Shown: positions 31,911-40,800, counted from the stretch's first letter. The stretch: 64,000 nt of DNA from Bacillota bacterium (GCA_012727895.1 JAAYGG010000040.1:61997-125996); one strand, 5' to 3'. Numbers and translations: made by a program. Notes: generated from the sequence alone by a model not told the origin.

Positions 31911-32930
31911 GTGAAAAAGGTTAAATTAGGTCTTGCCCTTTCGGGCGGCGGCGCCTGCGGCGCTTATGAGGTGGGCGCCATTAAGGTCCTGGCAAAAATG
32001 GGCTTTGAGCCCCGGGCGGTTGCCGGCGCCAGTATCGGCGCGCTCAACGGCGTGGTAGTAGCCGCCTTCAGGCTGAAAAAAGCCGCCGCCCGCCTGGAAA
32101 AGATCTGGTTGGATTTATACCCTGAGAAAGTCCTGCAACTGCGGAAGCAGCCGCTTCCGGCCAAGACCGTAGGCCCCACTACGGGCATGCGCCGGGCGCT
32201 TTTACGCCTGCGGCGGGCGGCCGGGCCGGCCGCAAACAGCGCCACCGAGACCACCAGCGATTTCTTTGCCAAGCTCCGGTGTCTCTTGATGGACAAGGCC
32301 TTTGCCATTTACGATGAAACCCCCCTGGACAACATCATCAATTCAGCGGTAAACCTCAAACGTTTATACAGGGGAAAAGAGTTTTATGCCTCTGCTTTCC
32401 CCGGTTCGCAGGGGTTGACCGGGGCCGTCGCCGACCTCTTCGACTGGCTGCTGGCCAGGGGCAAATCCGAGTTTTTCCATATTCAATCCCTTTCCCCGGA
32501 TAAGATCCTTACGGTTTTAAAGGCCAGCGCCGCGGTACCCCTGGCCTTCCCGGCCCAGGAGATCAACGGCCGGTTTTACCGGGACGGGAGCCTTGGCAGC
32601 CGGAACAGGGGGAACATCCCCATCGAGCCCCTTGTCGCCTGCGGCTGTACCCACATCATCGCCGTCATCCTCGAAAACAGCAGCCGCCTGGATCACAAGG
32701 AATGGCCCGGTGTCAAGGTGGTGGAGATCCGTCCTTCCACACCCATCCTGCAGATGGGGAGCCTCAAAGCCCTCTTGGATTTTTCCCCGGAGCGCATAGC
32801 CGAACTCATCGCTTTGGGGGAAAAAGACGCCCTGAACCATAAGGAACTGTCGCAACTGAAGAAAGAGCTCTCGCCCTTCAGACGCCGGTGGGAACGGTTG
32901 TCCGCCGCCATGCGCAGGAAAAACAGGTGA
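31911..32930 (+). CDS. Patatin-like phospholipase (RssA/NTE family)
   Basis: Ser-Asp dyad lipid acyl hydrolase of 339 residues. It has the oxyanion loop LSGGGACGAYEVGAI, the nucleophile elbow GASIGALNG and the catalytic Asp in RDGSLGSRNRG. Between roughly residues 75 and 125 there is a basic, low-similarity insert (KQPLPAKTVGPTTGMRRALL). No signal peptide is seen, so it is probably cytoplasmic. The GTG start has GAGGAG 8 nt upstream. The stop codon lies in a short tandem duplication. Confidence 0.9.
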   Translation: MKKVKLGLALSGGGACGAYEVGAIKVLAKMGFEPRAVAGASIGALNGVVVAAFRLKKAAARLEKIWLDLYPEKVLQLRKQPLPAKTVGPTTGMRRALLRLRRAAGPAANSATETTSDFFAKLRCLLMDKAFAIYDETPLDNIINSAVNLKRLYRGKEFYASAFPGSQGLTGAVADLFDWLLARGKSEFFHIQSLSPDKILTVLKASAAVPLAFPAQEINGRFYRDGSLGSRNRGNIPIEPLVACGCTHIIAVILENSSRLDHKEWPGVKVVEIRPSTPILQMGSLKALLDFSPERIAELIALGEKDALNHKELSQLKKELSPFRRRWERLSAAMRRKNR

Positions 32931-32960
32931 CCCCTTTCGAAAAACGGGTGACCTCTTTCC
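32920..32960. repeat. Imperfect 21-bp-period tandem repeat spanning the patatin stop codon
   Basis: Units at 32920-32939 and 32941-32960 (AAAACAGGTGACCCCTTTCG and its copy) match at 17 of 20 positions. The first contains the TGA stop of the patatin gene. Confidence 0.7.
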
Positions 32961-33117
32961 CCCTGTTTCTCCCTGCCCGGTGGTTTGTCTGAAAATTCAA
33001 AATAATCTTTACCGTTAAAAAAATGGTGAAATTACCCAAAGGGGAAAGGGGATTCCATGGCGAACTAAAATATTGAAAAAGATTTCACCGGAAATTTGCT
33101 GCAGAGAGTGATACACC

Positions 33118-34263
33118 ATGAAACGTTTCCCCTTTTTCCTGATCCCCCTGGTTATTACCGGTTGTTCCCCGGTCAATCCCCCTGTGCACGTAAAGGGCGA
33201 TCTCTATGTTGCCGCCTGGTATGCGGCATATGCCAGCGGTGGTTATGATACTTTTAAAGACCACTATTGGCTCTTTGATGAGATTAATCCTGTCTGGTAC
33301 AACCTGAATCCCGACTACTTTGAAGATGGACAAGCCCCCATTGTCCATACATATAATGCGGAAAAAGACAAAAACGCCATTATCACCCTGGCGCGAAAAC
33401 ACGGGATTAAGCTTGTTCCTTCCATCCAGAATTGGGGAGAAAATAATTTCGACGACCAGGTGCTCGTAAAGATTATCCAAGACCCCGGAAAACGGGCAAA
33501 GCATGTCCGGGAAATCGTCGATCTGGTGACGGAGAACGGTTACGACGGGATCGATATCGACTACGAAGCCCTGCGCACTAGTGCGCGGGGGGACTTCTCC
33601 GCTTTCATCGCCGAACTGGGCGAGGAATTGCATAAAAGGGGCAAGCTCCTCTCTGTAGCCGTTTATGCCAAAACCTTTGATGCCCAATGGGCTGGCGCCG
33701 GGGCGCAAGACTGGGCGGAACTGGCCAAATATGCCGATTCGCTGAAGATCATGGGCTATGACTTTCACTGGTCCACACAGCATCCCGGCCCGCTCGCCCC
33801 TTTGGACTGGCTGGAAAAGGTCTTGATTTACGCCCAGGGGATCCCCGAAGTGAAAGGAAAGCTCATTGTCGGCCTCCCCCTTTACGGGCTGAACTGGGAA
33901 GCATGGAAAACGTCTGACGATCGCGGCCCTGCCGCCAGTGAGGCCATGTATGAAGGAGACAAAGGAGCCATTGCCTTAAGAAACAAATATAAGAGTGAAG
34001 TCAAAAGGGATAACACCCGGCATTACCCTTGCAATTGTAATTTCTCCACCAATGTCGAACCCTATTTTATCTATTATGATGAAGCCGGCAAGAAACATAT
34101 CGTCTATTACCAGGACGCTAAAGCCACCAGGGCCCGGCTGGAGTTGATCAAAAAATACCGCCACCTGGTGAAAGGGATTACCTTCTGGCGGCTGGGCCGG
34201 GAAGACCCGGAGATCTGGCAGGTGGTGGCGGAGTACAGTAAGAGCATTACTGGAGAAAAATAA
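33118..34263 (+). CDS. Glycoside hydrolase family 18-like lipoprotein
   Basis: Predicted surface lipoprotein of 381 residues: a short signal peptide MKRFPFFLIPLVITGCSPV with the lipobox ITGC. A GH18 (chitinase/spore hydrolase-like) barrel follows, with the catalytic DxxDxDxE pattern in GYDGIDIDYEAL near residue 145 and SLKIMGYDFHWSTQ later. GH18 enzymes cleave N-acetylglucosaminyl linkages, and related Bacillota proteins (SleL/YaaH) act on cortex peptidoglycan. No LysM or chitin-binding module is present, so the substrate is open. The ribosome binding site is weak. Confidence 0.85.
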   Translation: MKRFPFFLIPLVITGCSPVNPPVHVKGDLYVAAWYAAYASGGYDTFKDHYWLFDEINPVWYNLNPDYFEDGQAPIVHTYNAEKDKNAIITLARKHGIKLVPSIQNWGENNFDDQVLVKIIQDPGKRAKHVREIVDLVTENGYDGIDIDYEALRTSARGDFSAFIAELGEELHKRGKLLSVAVYAKTFDAQWAGAGAQDWAELAKYADSLKIMGYDFHWSTQHPGPLAPLDWLEKVLIYAQGIPEVKGKLIVGLPLYGLNWEAWKTSDDRGPAASEAMYEGDKGAIALRNKYKSEVKRDNTRHYPCNCNFSTNVEPYFIYYDEAGKKHIVYYQDAKATRARLELIKKYRHLVKGITFWRLGREDPEIWQVVAEYSKSITGEK

Positions 34264-34364
34264 GGCCGCCTGCCGCCTCCCCGGTTTTTTCTGCAGGAAA
34301 ATCTTGTTTTCTGCCGTAATCTTATATTGGCGGTAAATACGAATATGCCTGCAGGGGGATGGAA

Positions 34365-34955
34365 ATGAAAAAAATCCTTCTTTATCCCTTTCGTTTTTTG
34401 GACGGGCTGGTCGACCGGGTAGTTTCCCTGGCCGGAGCGGTGGGCCTGGCGCAATTTCCCCAGTTTTTCGCCCAGTATCTCCAGCGCTTGGGCGGGCATC
34501 TGGAAGAGGCCCGTTTAGTGATCGCCCGTTACCGGGCGGCCGCGGAAACCCTCGACCTGACCCTGGAAGAATACCTCGCGGAGCACCTGGCCTCCGGAAA
34601 TGAGATTTTTGTCTCCTCCGGGCAGGTGATGACCGGGGTTCTCCAACGCCTTGGCGAGTTGGAAGAGGCCTTTCTTGCCCTGCAACAAGCGGGGCCCTTT
34701 ACCCGCTGGTGGTTTTTCCTGTTAAAAGCCGATCCCCTTATTATCAGGGAAACCTTCCGCTACTTCCAGCCCGGCTTGCCGACGACCGTCGAAGGGCTAA
34801 TCTACGGCCTGGCCGGGCTTTTTCTTGCCTGGGGCCTTTACCGGGGGCTGATGGCGCTGGTTCGCTGCACCGGCCGGAAGATCGGCGCCCTGGTGAGAAA
34901 ACCGGCCGCCCCGGTAAAACCGGGACGGACCACAAAACCCGGGCTCCCTCTTTAA
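34365..34955 (+). CDS. DUF2937-family membrane protein
   Basis: A 196-residue protein of unknown function that I recognise as DUF2937 from FLDGLVDRVVSLAGAVGLAQ and QFFAQYLQRLGGHLEEARL. One hydrophobic segment near the N-terminus (residues 17-32) and a second around 140-165 (VEGLIYGLAGLFLAWGLYRG) suggest two membrane helices with a soluble stretch between. The tail is basic and Pro/Lys-rich. The ATG two codons inside the longest frame has GGGGG 6-7 nt upstream. It is followed by a terminator. Confidence 0.75.
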   Translation: MKKILLYPFRFLDGLVDRVVSLAGAVGLAQFPQFFAQYLQRLGGHLEEARLVIARYRAAAETLDLTLEEYLAEHLASGNEIFVSSGQVMTGVLQRLGELEEAFLALQQAGPFTRWWFFLLKADPLIIRETFRYFQPGLPTTVEGLIYGLAGLFLAWGLYRGLMALVRCTGRKIGALVRKPAAPVKPGRTTKPGLPL

Positions 34956-35043
34956 GACCCGGACCGGCAGAAGAGAGGTCTTCTCCCTTCATTATCTGGC
35001 GAGTAATAGCCCGGACGGGGTCGGGATCACTCATATAACAAAT

Positions 35044-35074
35044 AAGGACCCGCCACGATGCGGGTCCTTTTGCT
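35044..35074. terminator. Bidirectional terminator between convergent genes
   Basis: AAGGACCCGC pairs with GCGGGTCCTT around a 6-nt loop, followed by TTTTGCTTTT on the plus strand and a T-rich run on the minus strand. It separates the DUF2937 gene from the convergent AICAR transformylase gene. Confidence 0.85.
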
Positions 35075-35134
35075 TTTACAGGTAACAGGCAATCTCCCGG
35101 TGTAGCAGTCTCCCGGGGGTATTTGCCCCCTTGC

Positions 35135-36307
35135 TCAGTGGTGGAAAAGCCTTACCCCGGAGAAGGCCATGACCATGCCGTATTCATTGCAGGCGGCGAT
35201 TACCGCCTGGTCCCTTACGGAACCGCCCGGCTGGACAATGTATTTCACCCCGCTGGCGTGGGCCCGGTCGATATTATCACGGAACGGGAAGAAACCGTCT
35301 GACGCCAAGGCCACCTCCCGGAGGTTGGCCAGCCAAGCTCTTTTCTCTTCAGCAGTGAATTCCGGTGGGTCGCCGGCAAGGGTCTCCCGTAATTGCTCTT
35401 TTTCCGCTGCGGTCAGATCCTCCCGTAAATACTGGTCAATGGCGTTGTCCCGTTCCGGCCGGGATATCCCTTCACGGAACGGTAATTCCAGTACCTTGGG
35501 GTGCTGCCGGAGGTACCAGGTGTCCGCTTTGGCTGCGGCCAGGCGCGTACAGTGGATACGGGATTGCTGCCCGGCGCCGACGCCGATCACCTGCCCGTCC
35601 ACGGCAAGGCAGACCGAATTGGACTGGGTGTATTTGAGCGTAATCATCGCCAGCAAAAGATCGCGCTCGGCCGAGGCCGGCAGGTCCCGGTTTTCCGTGA
35701 CAATCCTCCGGGTCATCATCGGGCTGGCCAGGAGGTCATTGCGCTTTTGCGCGAAGAACACCCCGAAAACCTGCCTGATCTCCATCTCCGGCGGCTCGTA
35801 ATCGGGATCAATCTGGATTATGTTGTAGCTGCCTTTCTTCTTTTCCCGGAGAAGCGCCAAGGCCTCCGGGTCGTAGCCCGGGGCGATGATCCCGTCGGAA
35901 ACCTCCCTCTTCAGGAGCCGGGCGGTGGGCAGATCCACCGGATCGCTAAGGGCCACCCAGTCGCCGAAGGAAGAAACCCGGTCCGCTCCCCTGGCCCGGG
36001 CATAGGCCGCCGCTAAGGGGGAAAGTTCTATCCCTTCGACAAAATAGGCCTTTGCCAGGGTTTTGGAGAGAGGAATCCCCAGCGCCGCCCCGGCCGGGCT
36101 GACGTGTTTAAAAGAAGCGGCTGCCGGCAGGTTTGTGACTTCCCGGAGTTCCCGCACTAATTGCCAGGAATTCAGGGCGTCCAGCAGGTTGATGTACCCG
36201 GGGGCCCCATTAAGCACCTTCAAGGGCAGCCCGTTGTCTTCAGAATAGATTTTGGCCGGGATCTGGTGGGGGTTACACCCGTAACGCAGAATAATCTCCT
36301 TCCCCAT
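35135..36307 (-). CDS. Stand-alone AICAR formyltransferase (PurH-like, no IMP cyclohydrolase domain)
   Basis: Transfers a formyl group from 10-formyl-THF to AICAR in purine synthesis. The 390 residues correspond only to the transformylase part of PurH: RYGCNPHQIPAKIY, NLLDALNSWQLVREL, the catalytic Lys-His in AASFKHVSPAGAA, YTQSNSVCLAVDGQVIGVGA with GQQSR, and VQPGGSVRDQAVIAAC near the end. The N-terminal IMP cyclohydrolase domain is absent, so another protein must close the ring. AGGAGG lies 7 nt before the ATG. It follows metF by 18 nt on the same strand, a folate-themed pair. Confidence 0.9.
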   Translation of the reverse strand: MGKEIILRYGCNPHQIPAKIYSEDNGLPLKVLNGAPGYINLLDALNSWQLVRELREVTNLPAAASFKHVSPAGAALGIPLSKTLAKAYFVEGIELSPLAAAYARARGADRVSSFGDWVALSDPVDLPTARLLKREVSDGIIAPGYDPEALALLREKKKGSYNIIQIDPDYEPPEMEIRQVFGVFFAQKRNDLLASPMMTRRIVTENRDLPASAERDLLLAMITLKYTQSNSVCLAVDGQVIGVGAGQQSRIHCTRLAAAKADTWYLRQHPKVLELPFREGISRPERDNAIDQYLREDLTAAEKEQLRETLAGDPPEFTAEEKRAWLANLREVALASDGFFPFRDNIDRAHASGVKYIVQPGGSVRDQAVIAACNEYGMVMAFSGVRLFHH

Positions 36308-36325
36308 CTTTATTCCTCCTGTTGG

Positions 36326-37207
36326 TTATTGGTCAGCGACCGGCAGGGAACTGACGGTCATTCCCAACCGGCGCAAGATCTCCCGGGCTTGCCTGGCCCG
36401 GTTCATCGTATAAAGGTGGATCCCGTCGACCCCGTGGGCCAAAAGGTCCGCAATCTGCCTGACGGCAAAGTCAATGCCCACCTTCTCCGCGTCGGCCGGT
36501 GAATCCACGTATTTCTCTAATAACGAATTAAGCTCGCGGGGGATTTCCGCCCCGGCGAGTTCGGTAATCCGCCAGATTTGCCTGGTATTGTAGACCGGCA
36601 TCACCCCGATAAAGACCGGGGCAGTGATCCCTTTCTTCGCCAGTTGTTCCAGGAAATCATAGATATGTTCGTTGATGAAGACCAGTTGAGTAATGAAAAA
36701 ATCGGCCCCGGCCGCAACCTTCTCTTGCATATGCCCGATCTCCGCGGCCATGCCGGTACCGTCCGGCCGCCCTTCCGGGTAGGCGGCGGCGCCAATACAA
36801 AACTCCCCAGAGCGGCGCAAGTGCAAGATCAGGTCCCGGGCATAAGTAAAATCGGTTTGCCCCGCCCCTTCTGCCGGCGGGTCGCCCCGTAGCGCCAGGA
36901 TATTCTCGATTCCTTCCTGGCGCAACCGCCCGCTGATTTCATCGATCTCTTCCTGTGAATGGGTAATGCAGGTTAAATGGGCCAGGGCCTCTATCTTCTC
37001 CTCGTTTTTAATACGGGAAGCAATCTCCACCGTGCGTTTCCGGGTTCCGCCCGCCGCGCCGTAAGTGACACTGATGAAATCAGGCGCCAGGTCCCGCAAT
37101 TCTTCCAGAGTCCGGTAGATCGTCTCAATGGGGTAATTGGGCTTGGGCGGGAAAACCTCAAAGGAGAGAAGGGGTTTATTTTCTTGAAAAATCTGGGTAA
37201 TCTTCAA
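36326..37207 (-). CDS. metF: Methylenetetrahydrofolate reductase
   Basis: FAD enzyme reducing 5,10-methylene-THF to 5-methyl-THF, 293 residues, canonical bacterial MetF. Motifs: LSFEVFPPKPN with the conserved Glu, ISVTYGAAGGTRKRTVEIAS, LTCITHSQEEI, NILALRGDPP, KVAAGADFFITQLVF and GVDGIHLYTMNRAR. The start codon is TTG with AGGAGG 7 nt upstream. It precedes the AICAR transformylase gene. A second, divergent MetF-like protein lies at 17-18 kb. Confidence 0.95.
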   Translation of the reverse strand: MKITQIFQENKPLLSFEVFPPKPNYPIETIYRTLEELRDLAPDFISVTYGAAGGTRKRTVEIASRIKNEEKIEALAHLTCITHSQEEIDEISGRLRQEGIENILALRGDPPAEGAGQTDFTYARDLILHLRRSGEFCIGAAAYPEGRPDGTGMAAEIGHMQEKVAAGADFFITQLVFINEHIYDFLEQLAKKGITAPVFIGVMPVYNTRQIWRITELAGAEIPRELNSLLEKYVDSPADAEKVGIDFAVRQIADLLAHGVDGIHLYTMNRARQAREILRRLGMTVSSLPVADQ

Positions 37208-37310
37208 TGCCGTGCCTCCTGAAGAAAAAATTCCGTATGTAAATATACTTTATTATTTTATCATAAAAAGCACATTTTCCCATAGGCTTTTCCGGCTGAT
37301 TTTTGCTGTA

Positions 37311-37350
37311 AGCCGTAAAAAAACGCCGTTTCCGGCGTTTTTTTACGGCT
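37311..37350 (-). terminator. Intrinsic terminator after the aldolase gene (40-bp perfect palindrome)
   Basis: AGCCGTAAAAAAACGCCG and its exact inverse flank a 4-nt TTTC loop. The inner CG-rich stem with seven flanking Ts on each side acts as a terminator in either direction. It lies 20 nt past the fba stop and before metF. Confidence 0.88.
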
Positions 37351-37369
37351 CTACTCTGGTAAACGGCTT

Positions 37370-38380
37370 TTAATTCTTCTTATAGTACTCTTTCATCTCT
37401 TCCAGACCCCACTGGGGAACCGCTTCCGCATGGCCTGCGGTGCCGAAGACCTCCATCCGCTTTTTAATCTCCGCCGCAATCGCCGCGCGGGAGGCCTTCA
37501 GATAAGAACGGGGGTCAAAGTCCGCCGGGTTTTCCGCCAGGAACTTCCGGACAGCCCCTGTGGCCGCCAGGCGGATGTCGGTATCGACATTGATTTTGTT
37601 AATCCCAAGTTCAATCGCTTTTTTCAAGGCTTCCAACGGCACGCCCTTGGCCGCCTCCATCTTCCCACCGTATTGGTTAATCAGAGCGAGATGTTCCTCA
37701 GGAACACTGGAAGAGCCGTGGGAAACCAGGTAAGTATTGGGCAGGAGTTTACGGGTCTTCTCCACAATCTCAAAGGCGATCTTCGGCTCGCCCTTGAATT
37801 TATAGGCCCCGTGGGAAGTACCAATGGAAATGGCCAGGGCGTCGACACCCGTCCGCTCAACAAACTCCACCGCCTGGTCGGGGTCGGTGAGCTGGGTCTT
37901 TCCGGAGCCAACCCCGTCTTCAATCCCGCCCAGGGTCCCCAGTTCACCCTCGACGGAGACGCCGCGGTCATGGGCGTATTTCACCACTTCGCTGGTGACC
38001 TTGACATTATACTCAAAGTCCGACGGGGTCTTGCCGTCCTCCATCAAGGAACCGTCGATCATCACCGAGGTAAAGCCGAGGTCAATAGCGCGTTTAACCG
38101 CATCCATGTTGTTCCCGTGGTCCAGGTGGATGGCGATGGGGATCTCAGGGGCCAGTTCCACCGCTGCCTGGATTATGTTAATCAAATACTTGTCCTGGGC
38201 GTATTTCAATGCGCCCCGGCTGACCTGGACAATTACCGGGGATTTGGTTTCCTGGGCTGCCATAATAATCCCTTGCATCTGCTCCATGTTATTAACATTG
38301 TAGGCGCCGACGCCAAAGGGCCGGCCCTCCTTATAAGCCCGCAGGCTGGCTTCGAGGATGGCTTTTGATGTTACCAGCAT
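37370..38380 (-). CDS. fba: Fructose-bisphosphate aldolase, class II
   Basis: Zinc-dependent aldolase of glycolysis and gluconeogenesis, 336 residues. It contains FGVGAYNVNNMEQMQGII, the metal site AIHLDHGNNMDA with its catalytic Asp, SVMIDGSLMEDG, GELGTLGGIEDG, ISIGTSHGAYKFKG, LVSHGSSSVPEE and NKINVDTDIRLA. AGGAGGAG precedes the ATG. It lies 43 nt downstream of the phosphofructokinase gene, which makes its substrate, so the two form a glycolytic unit. Confidence 0.96.
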   Translation of the reverse strand: MLVTSKAILEASLRAYKEGRPFGVGAYNVNNMEQMQGIIMAAQETKSPVIVQVSRGALKYAQDKYLINIIQAAVELAPEIPIAIHLDHGNNMDAVKRAIDLGFTSVMIDGSLMEDGKTPSDFEYNVKVTSEVVKYAHDRGVSVEGELGTLGGIEDGVGSGKTQLTDPDQAVEFVERTGVDALAISIGTSHGAYKFKGEPKIAFEIVEKTRKLLPNTYLVSHGSSSVPEEHLALINQYGGKMEAAKGVPLEALKKAIELGINKINVDTDIRLAATGAVRKFLAENPADFDPRSYLKASRAAIAAEIKKRMEVFGTAGHAEAVPQWGLEEMKEYYKKN

Positions 38381-38423
38381 TCTGACTCCTCCTGTCTGAT
38401 TTTTCTTTTCTCTCTTTTCCGGG

Positions 38424-39536
38424 TTAGAAGTAGACCCCGGCGTCCTTCAGTTCCTGGTCCGGCCAGTCGACAGTCTTCTGTACCAGGGCGTCGGCGAACG
38501 GGACCGCAACAATCTTCGTCCCTTGCAGGCCGGTCATTTTCCCGGTAACCCCGTTGAAGAGGAACTCCACGGCGGCAAAACCGAACCGGGTACCCAGGAT
38601 CACATCGTCCGCCACCGGGGCCAGGCCCCGCAGGGTGAAGCCAAGGTCGGTCGCGCGGACGCTTTCGATTTTCTTCAGTCCCAACTGGTGACAGATGATC
38701 CTCCGGAGGATCTGGCCTACCCCGCCCAGTTTCGGGTTGCCGTGGGCATCTTTCCCCAAATCCTCCTCAACCAAGGCTTTGACCACCGGGTTCTCCGCCT
38801 TGACCTGCTGCAGTACGGGGTCGTCCGCCTTGAATTTTGCACCTTCGGCAACGGCGATATTCACATAGCCCTGGCGCCGGTAAATCTCCTCGACCTTCTT
38901 GGCGAAGCCGGCGAGGTCGATGGGTTTCTCCGGGATAAGGATCAGATCCGCGCCCCCGGCCAACCCGATCTCCAGGGCCAGCCATCCGGCCTCCCTCCCC
39001 ATAATCTCGACCAGGGAGATCCGCCGGTGGGTCCGGGCCGACTCAACGGTGCTGCGGAAAGCCGTGGTGCCAAAGGTCACCGCGGTCTTGAACCCGAGCA
39101 TGGTGTCGGTACCGGAAACGTCATTGTCAATGCTTTTCGGGGCGGCCACTACCGGGAAACCCATCTCCGAGAGGCCCATGGAGGTTTTGATCGTATCGTT
39201 GCCCCCGGTGGCCAGGACGGCGTCAACACCGATCCGGCGCAAATTCTCCACGAGTTTTTCCGGGTATTTCTTGGCCTTGTTCTCCTCGGAAAAGGGGTTG
39301 AACCGCGAAGACTCCAGGATCGTGCTGGGCTTATTCTCCAGCCCGACGATGGCCTCCCGGTCCAGGGGGACCAGGTGCTTCTCGATCTCGTCGTCCGTAG
39401 CGCCGGAGAAGGCCTTCCGGATCCCGACAAACTCCACGCCGTATTTCTCCATCCCCTTCCGGGCAGCGGCGGCAATGAAAGCATTAATCCCGGCGCAGTC
39501 GCCGCCGCCGGTGACAAAGGCAATTTTCTTAATCAC
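38424..39536 (-). CDS. 6-phosphofructokinase, PPi-type features
   Basis: Phosphorylates fructose 6-phosphate. The 370 residues follow the PfkA fold: VTGGGDCAGINAF, GGNDT (111-115), PKSIDNDVSGTD (133-144) and EIMGREAGWLALE. The Lys in PKSIDND and the Asp in GGND are the residues that mark PPi-dependent enzymes (ATP enzymes have GGDG and PGTIDND). The first Asp of the usual GGDD/GGDG is replaced by Asn, which is unusual because that Asp helps bind magnesium. The start codon is GTG, with AGAGGTGG about 6 nt upstream. PPi dependence is inferred. Confidence 0.92.
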   Translation of the reverse strand: MIKKIAFVTGGGDCAGINAFIAAAARKGMEKYGVEFVGIRKAFSGATDDEIEKHLVPLDREAIVGLENKPSTILESSRFNPFSEENKAKKYPEKLVENLRRIGVDAVLATGGNDTIKTSMGLSEMGFPVVAAPKSIDNDVSGTDTMLGFKTAVTFGTTAFRSTVESARTHRRISLVEIMGREAGWLALEIGLAGGADLILIPEKPIDLAGFAKKVEEIYRRQGYVNIAVAEGAKFKADDPVLQQVKAENPVVKALVEEDLGKDAHGNPKLGGVGQILRRIICHQLGLKKIESVRATDLGFTLRGLAPVADDVILGTRFGFAAVEFLFNGVTGKMTGLQGTKIVAVPFADALVQKTVDWPDQELKDAGVYF

Positions 39537-39718
39537 TCCAAGCCCACCTCTTTCTTACTTCTTCTCTCTCTTCTTGCTTCTTTTTCTCTTGTTTTTACTT
39601 GTTTGCTCTTGTCTTTCCGTCACCGTTTTCTCTCTTAACCCATTCCCCGCATCTTCTACCGGATACGGGTTTTCGTGAGAAAAATATGAAAATCCTCCCC
39701 GTCTAACAGAATTTTAAC

Positions 39719-40201
39719 CTAATCACCGTTTTCTGGCGGGGCCGGTTCTTCTCCGGGACCGTCGCCGGAAGGAACCACCGGAGACTCGCTGGAACCGCCG
39801 GCAGGAGAATCCCCGGACCCGCCGCCGGAGGGATCACCGAAAATCCCACCGGGATCGCCGGTAGAAGGCTCCCCGGAAACCCCGCCGGGGCCGGTAAAAA
39901 GCTCGCCGGAGGGCAAGTGGCCCGCCTCCCCTTCTTCCCTGGAGTTCTCGAGATCCTCCAGGCGGGCGAGAACTTCCGTTATCTTCTTTTCCAGCCTTGA
40001 GAAACGGTACTCCGTATCGCTCTTCAAGAGCAGGATATACCCCCAGGCGTAAACCAGGAAGTAGACCAGGAAGTGATGGGGCTCAAAAGCGTCCTTCCAG
40101 ATCGCCCAGATTAAAGAGGCGGAAGCAATCACCAGGAGAAAAAGGCCAAAATAGTAATTGGTATCCCGCTGGATTTGGATTTTCCATTGCCAACGCCGCA
40201 T
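39719..40201 (-). CDS. Hypothetical membrane protein with coiled coil and Gly/Ser/Pro-rich acidic tail
   Basis: I do not recognise the family. The 160 residues begin with a basic stretch (MRRWQWKIQIQRD) and two membrane helices (about 16-36 and 44-60), then a short coiled coil (about 63-90, FSRLEKKITEVLARLEDLE). A roughly 70-residue low-complexity tail is rich in Gly, Ser, Pro, Asp and Glu (GDPGGIFGDPSGGGSGDSPA). The tail has no basic residue and is probably disordered. The ATG has AGGAGG 6 nt upstream. It follows scpB by 15 nt, so it is probably co-transcribed with scpAB. No function can be assigned. Confidence 0.7.
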   Translation of the reverse strand: MRRWQWKIQIQRDTNYYFGLFLLVIASASLIWAIWKDAFEPHHFLVYFLVYAWGYILLLKSDTEYRFSRLEKKITEVLARLEDLENSREEGEAGHLPSGELFTGPGGVSGEPSTGDPGGIFGDPSGGGSGDSPAGGSSESPVVPSGDGPGEEPAPPENGD

Positions 40202-40216
40202 AGCCAACCTCCTCTT

Positions 40217-40774
40217 CTAATGCTCGATATTCATAATGGACTCAATGGCCGTGCCCGCAGCCGACCACTCTTCAATCGGCGGCAACTCGCTCAAGTCATT
40301 GAGGCCGAAATACTTAAGGAAATCCCCGGTGGTGGCATAAAGAATCGGCCGCCCCGGCCCGTCCTTTCTTCCTTTTTCCTCAATCAAACCCCGTTCCAAA
40401 AGGGTGTTTATGGAACTGTCCACGCTTACCCCGCGCAACGCCTCGATCTCCGCCCGGGTCACCGGTTGCTTGTAGGCGATAATCGCCAGCGTCTCCAGGG
40501 CGGCTTGGGAAAGCGGGGTTTGCCGCGGGATTTTCTTCAATTTTTTTATATAATCAGCATATGCGGGGTTGGTGGCAAACTGGTAGCCCCCGGCAACCTG
40601 CGTGATCTGGATCCCCCGCTGGTTTTGACGGTACTCGTTGATCAGGTCGTCAAGGAGATCACGGGCCGTATGCTCATGGATGCCCAGGATCCCGGCGATC
40701 TCCCGGAGCCGTACGGGTTCGGACGAGGCGAAAACCAACGCCTCAATGATCCCTCTGACCTGACTAAATCCCAT
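40217..40774 (-). CDS. scpB: Segregation and condensation protein B
   Basis: Kleisin-associated winged-helix protein that works with ScpA and Smc in chromosome condensation and segregation. About 185 residues, with IEALVFASSEPVRLREIAGIL, LNTLLERGLIEEKGRKDGPGRPILYATT in two halves, and LSQAALETLAIIAYKQPVTR. The ATG two codons inside the longest frame sits 6 nt from AGGAGG and is preferred. It lies 26 nt after scpA. Confidence 0.95.
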   Translation of the reverse strand: MGFSQVRGIIEALVFASSEPVRLREIAGILGIHEHTARDLLDDLINEYRQNQRGIQITQVAGGYQFATNPAYADYIKKLKKIPRQTPLSQAALETLAIIAYKQPVTRAEIEALRGVSVDSSINTLLERGLIEEKGRKDGPGRPILYATTGDFLKYFGLNDLSELPPIEEWSAAGTAIESIMNIEH

Positions 40775-40800
40775 TCCCATCCTCCTCTACCCGTATGATC

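Noticed and set aside
38523..39638. A 371-codon open frame on the plus strand opposite the phosphofructokinase gene
   Set aside because: Antisense shadow of a well-conserved enzyme, with no start signals.
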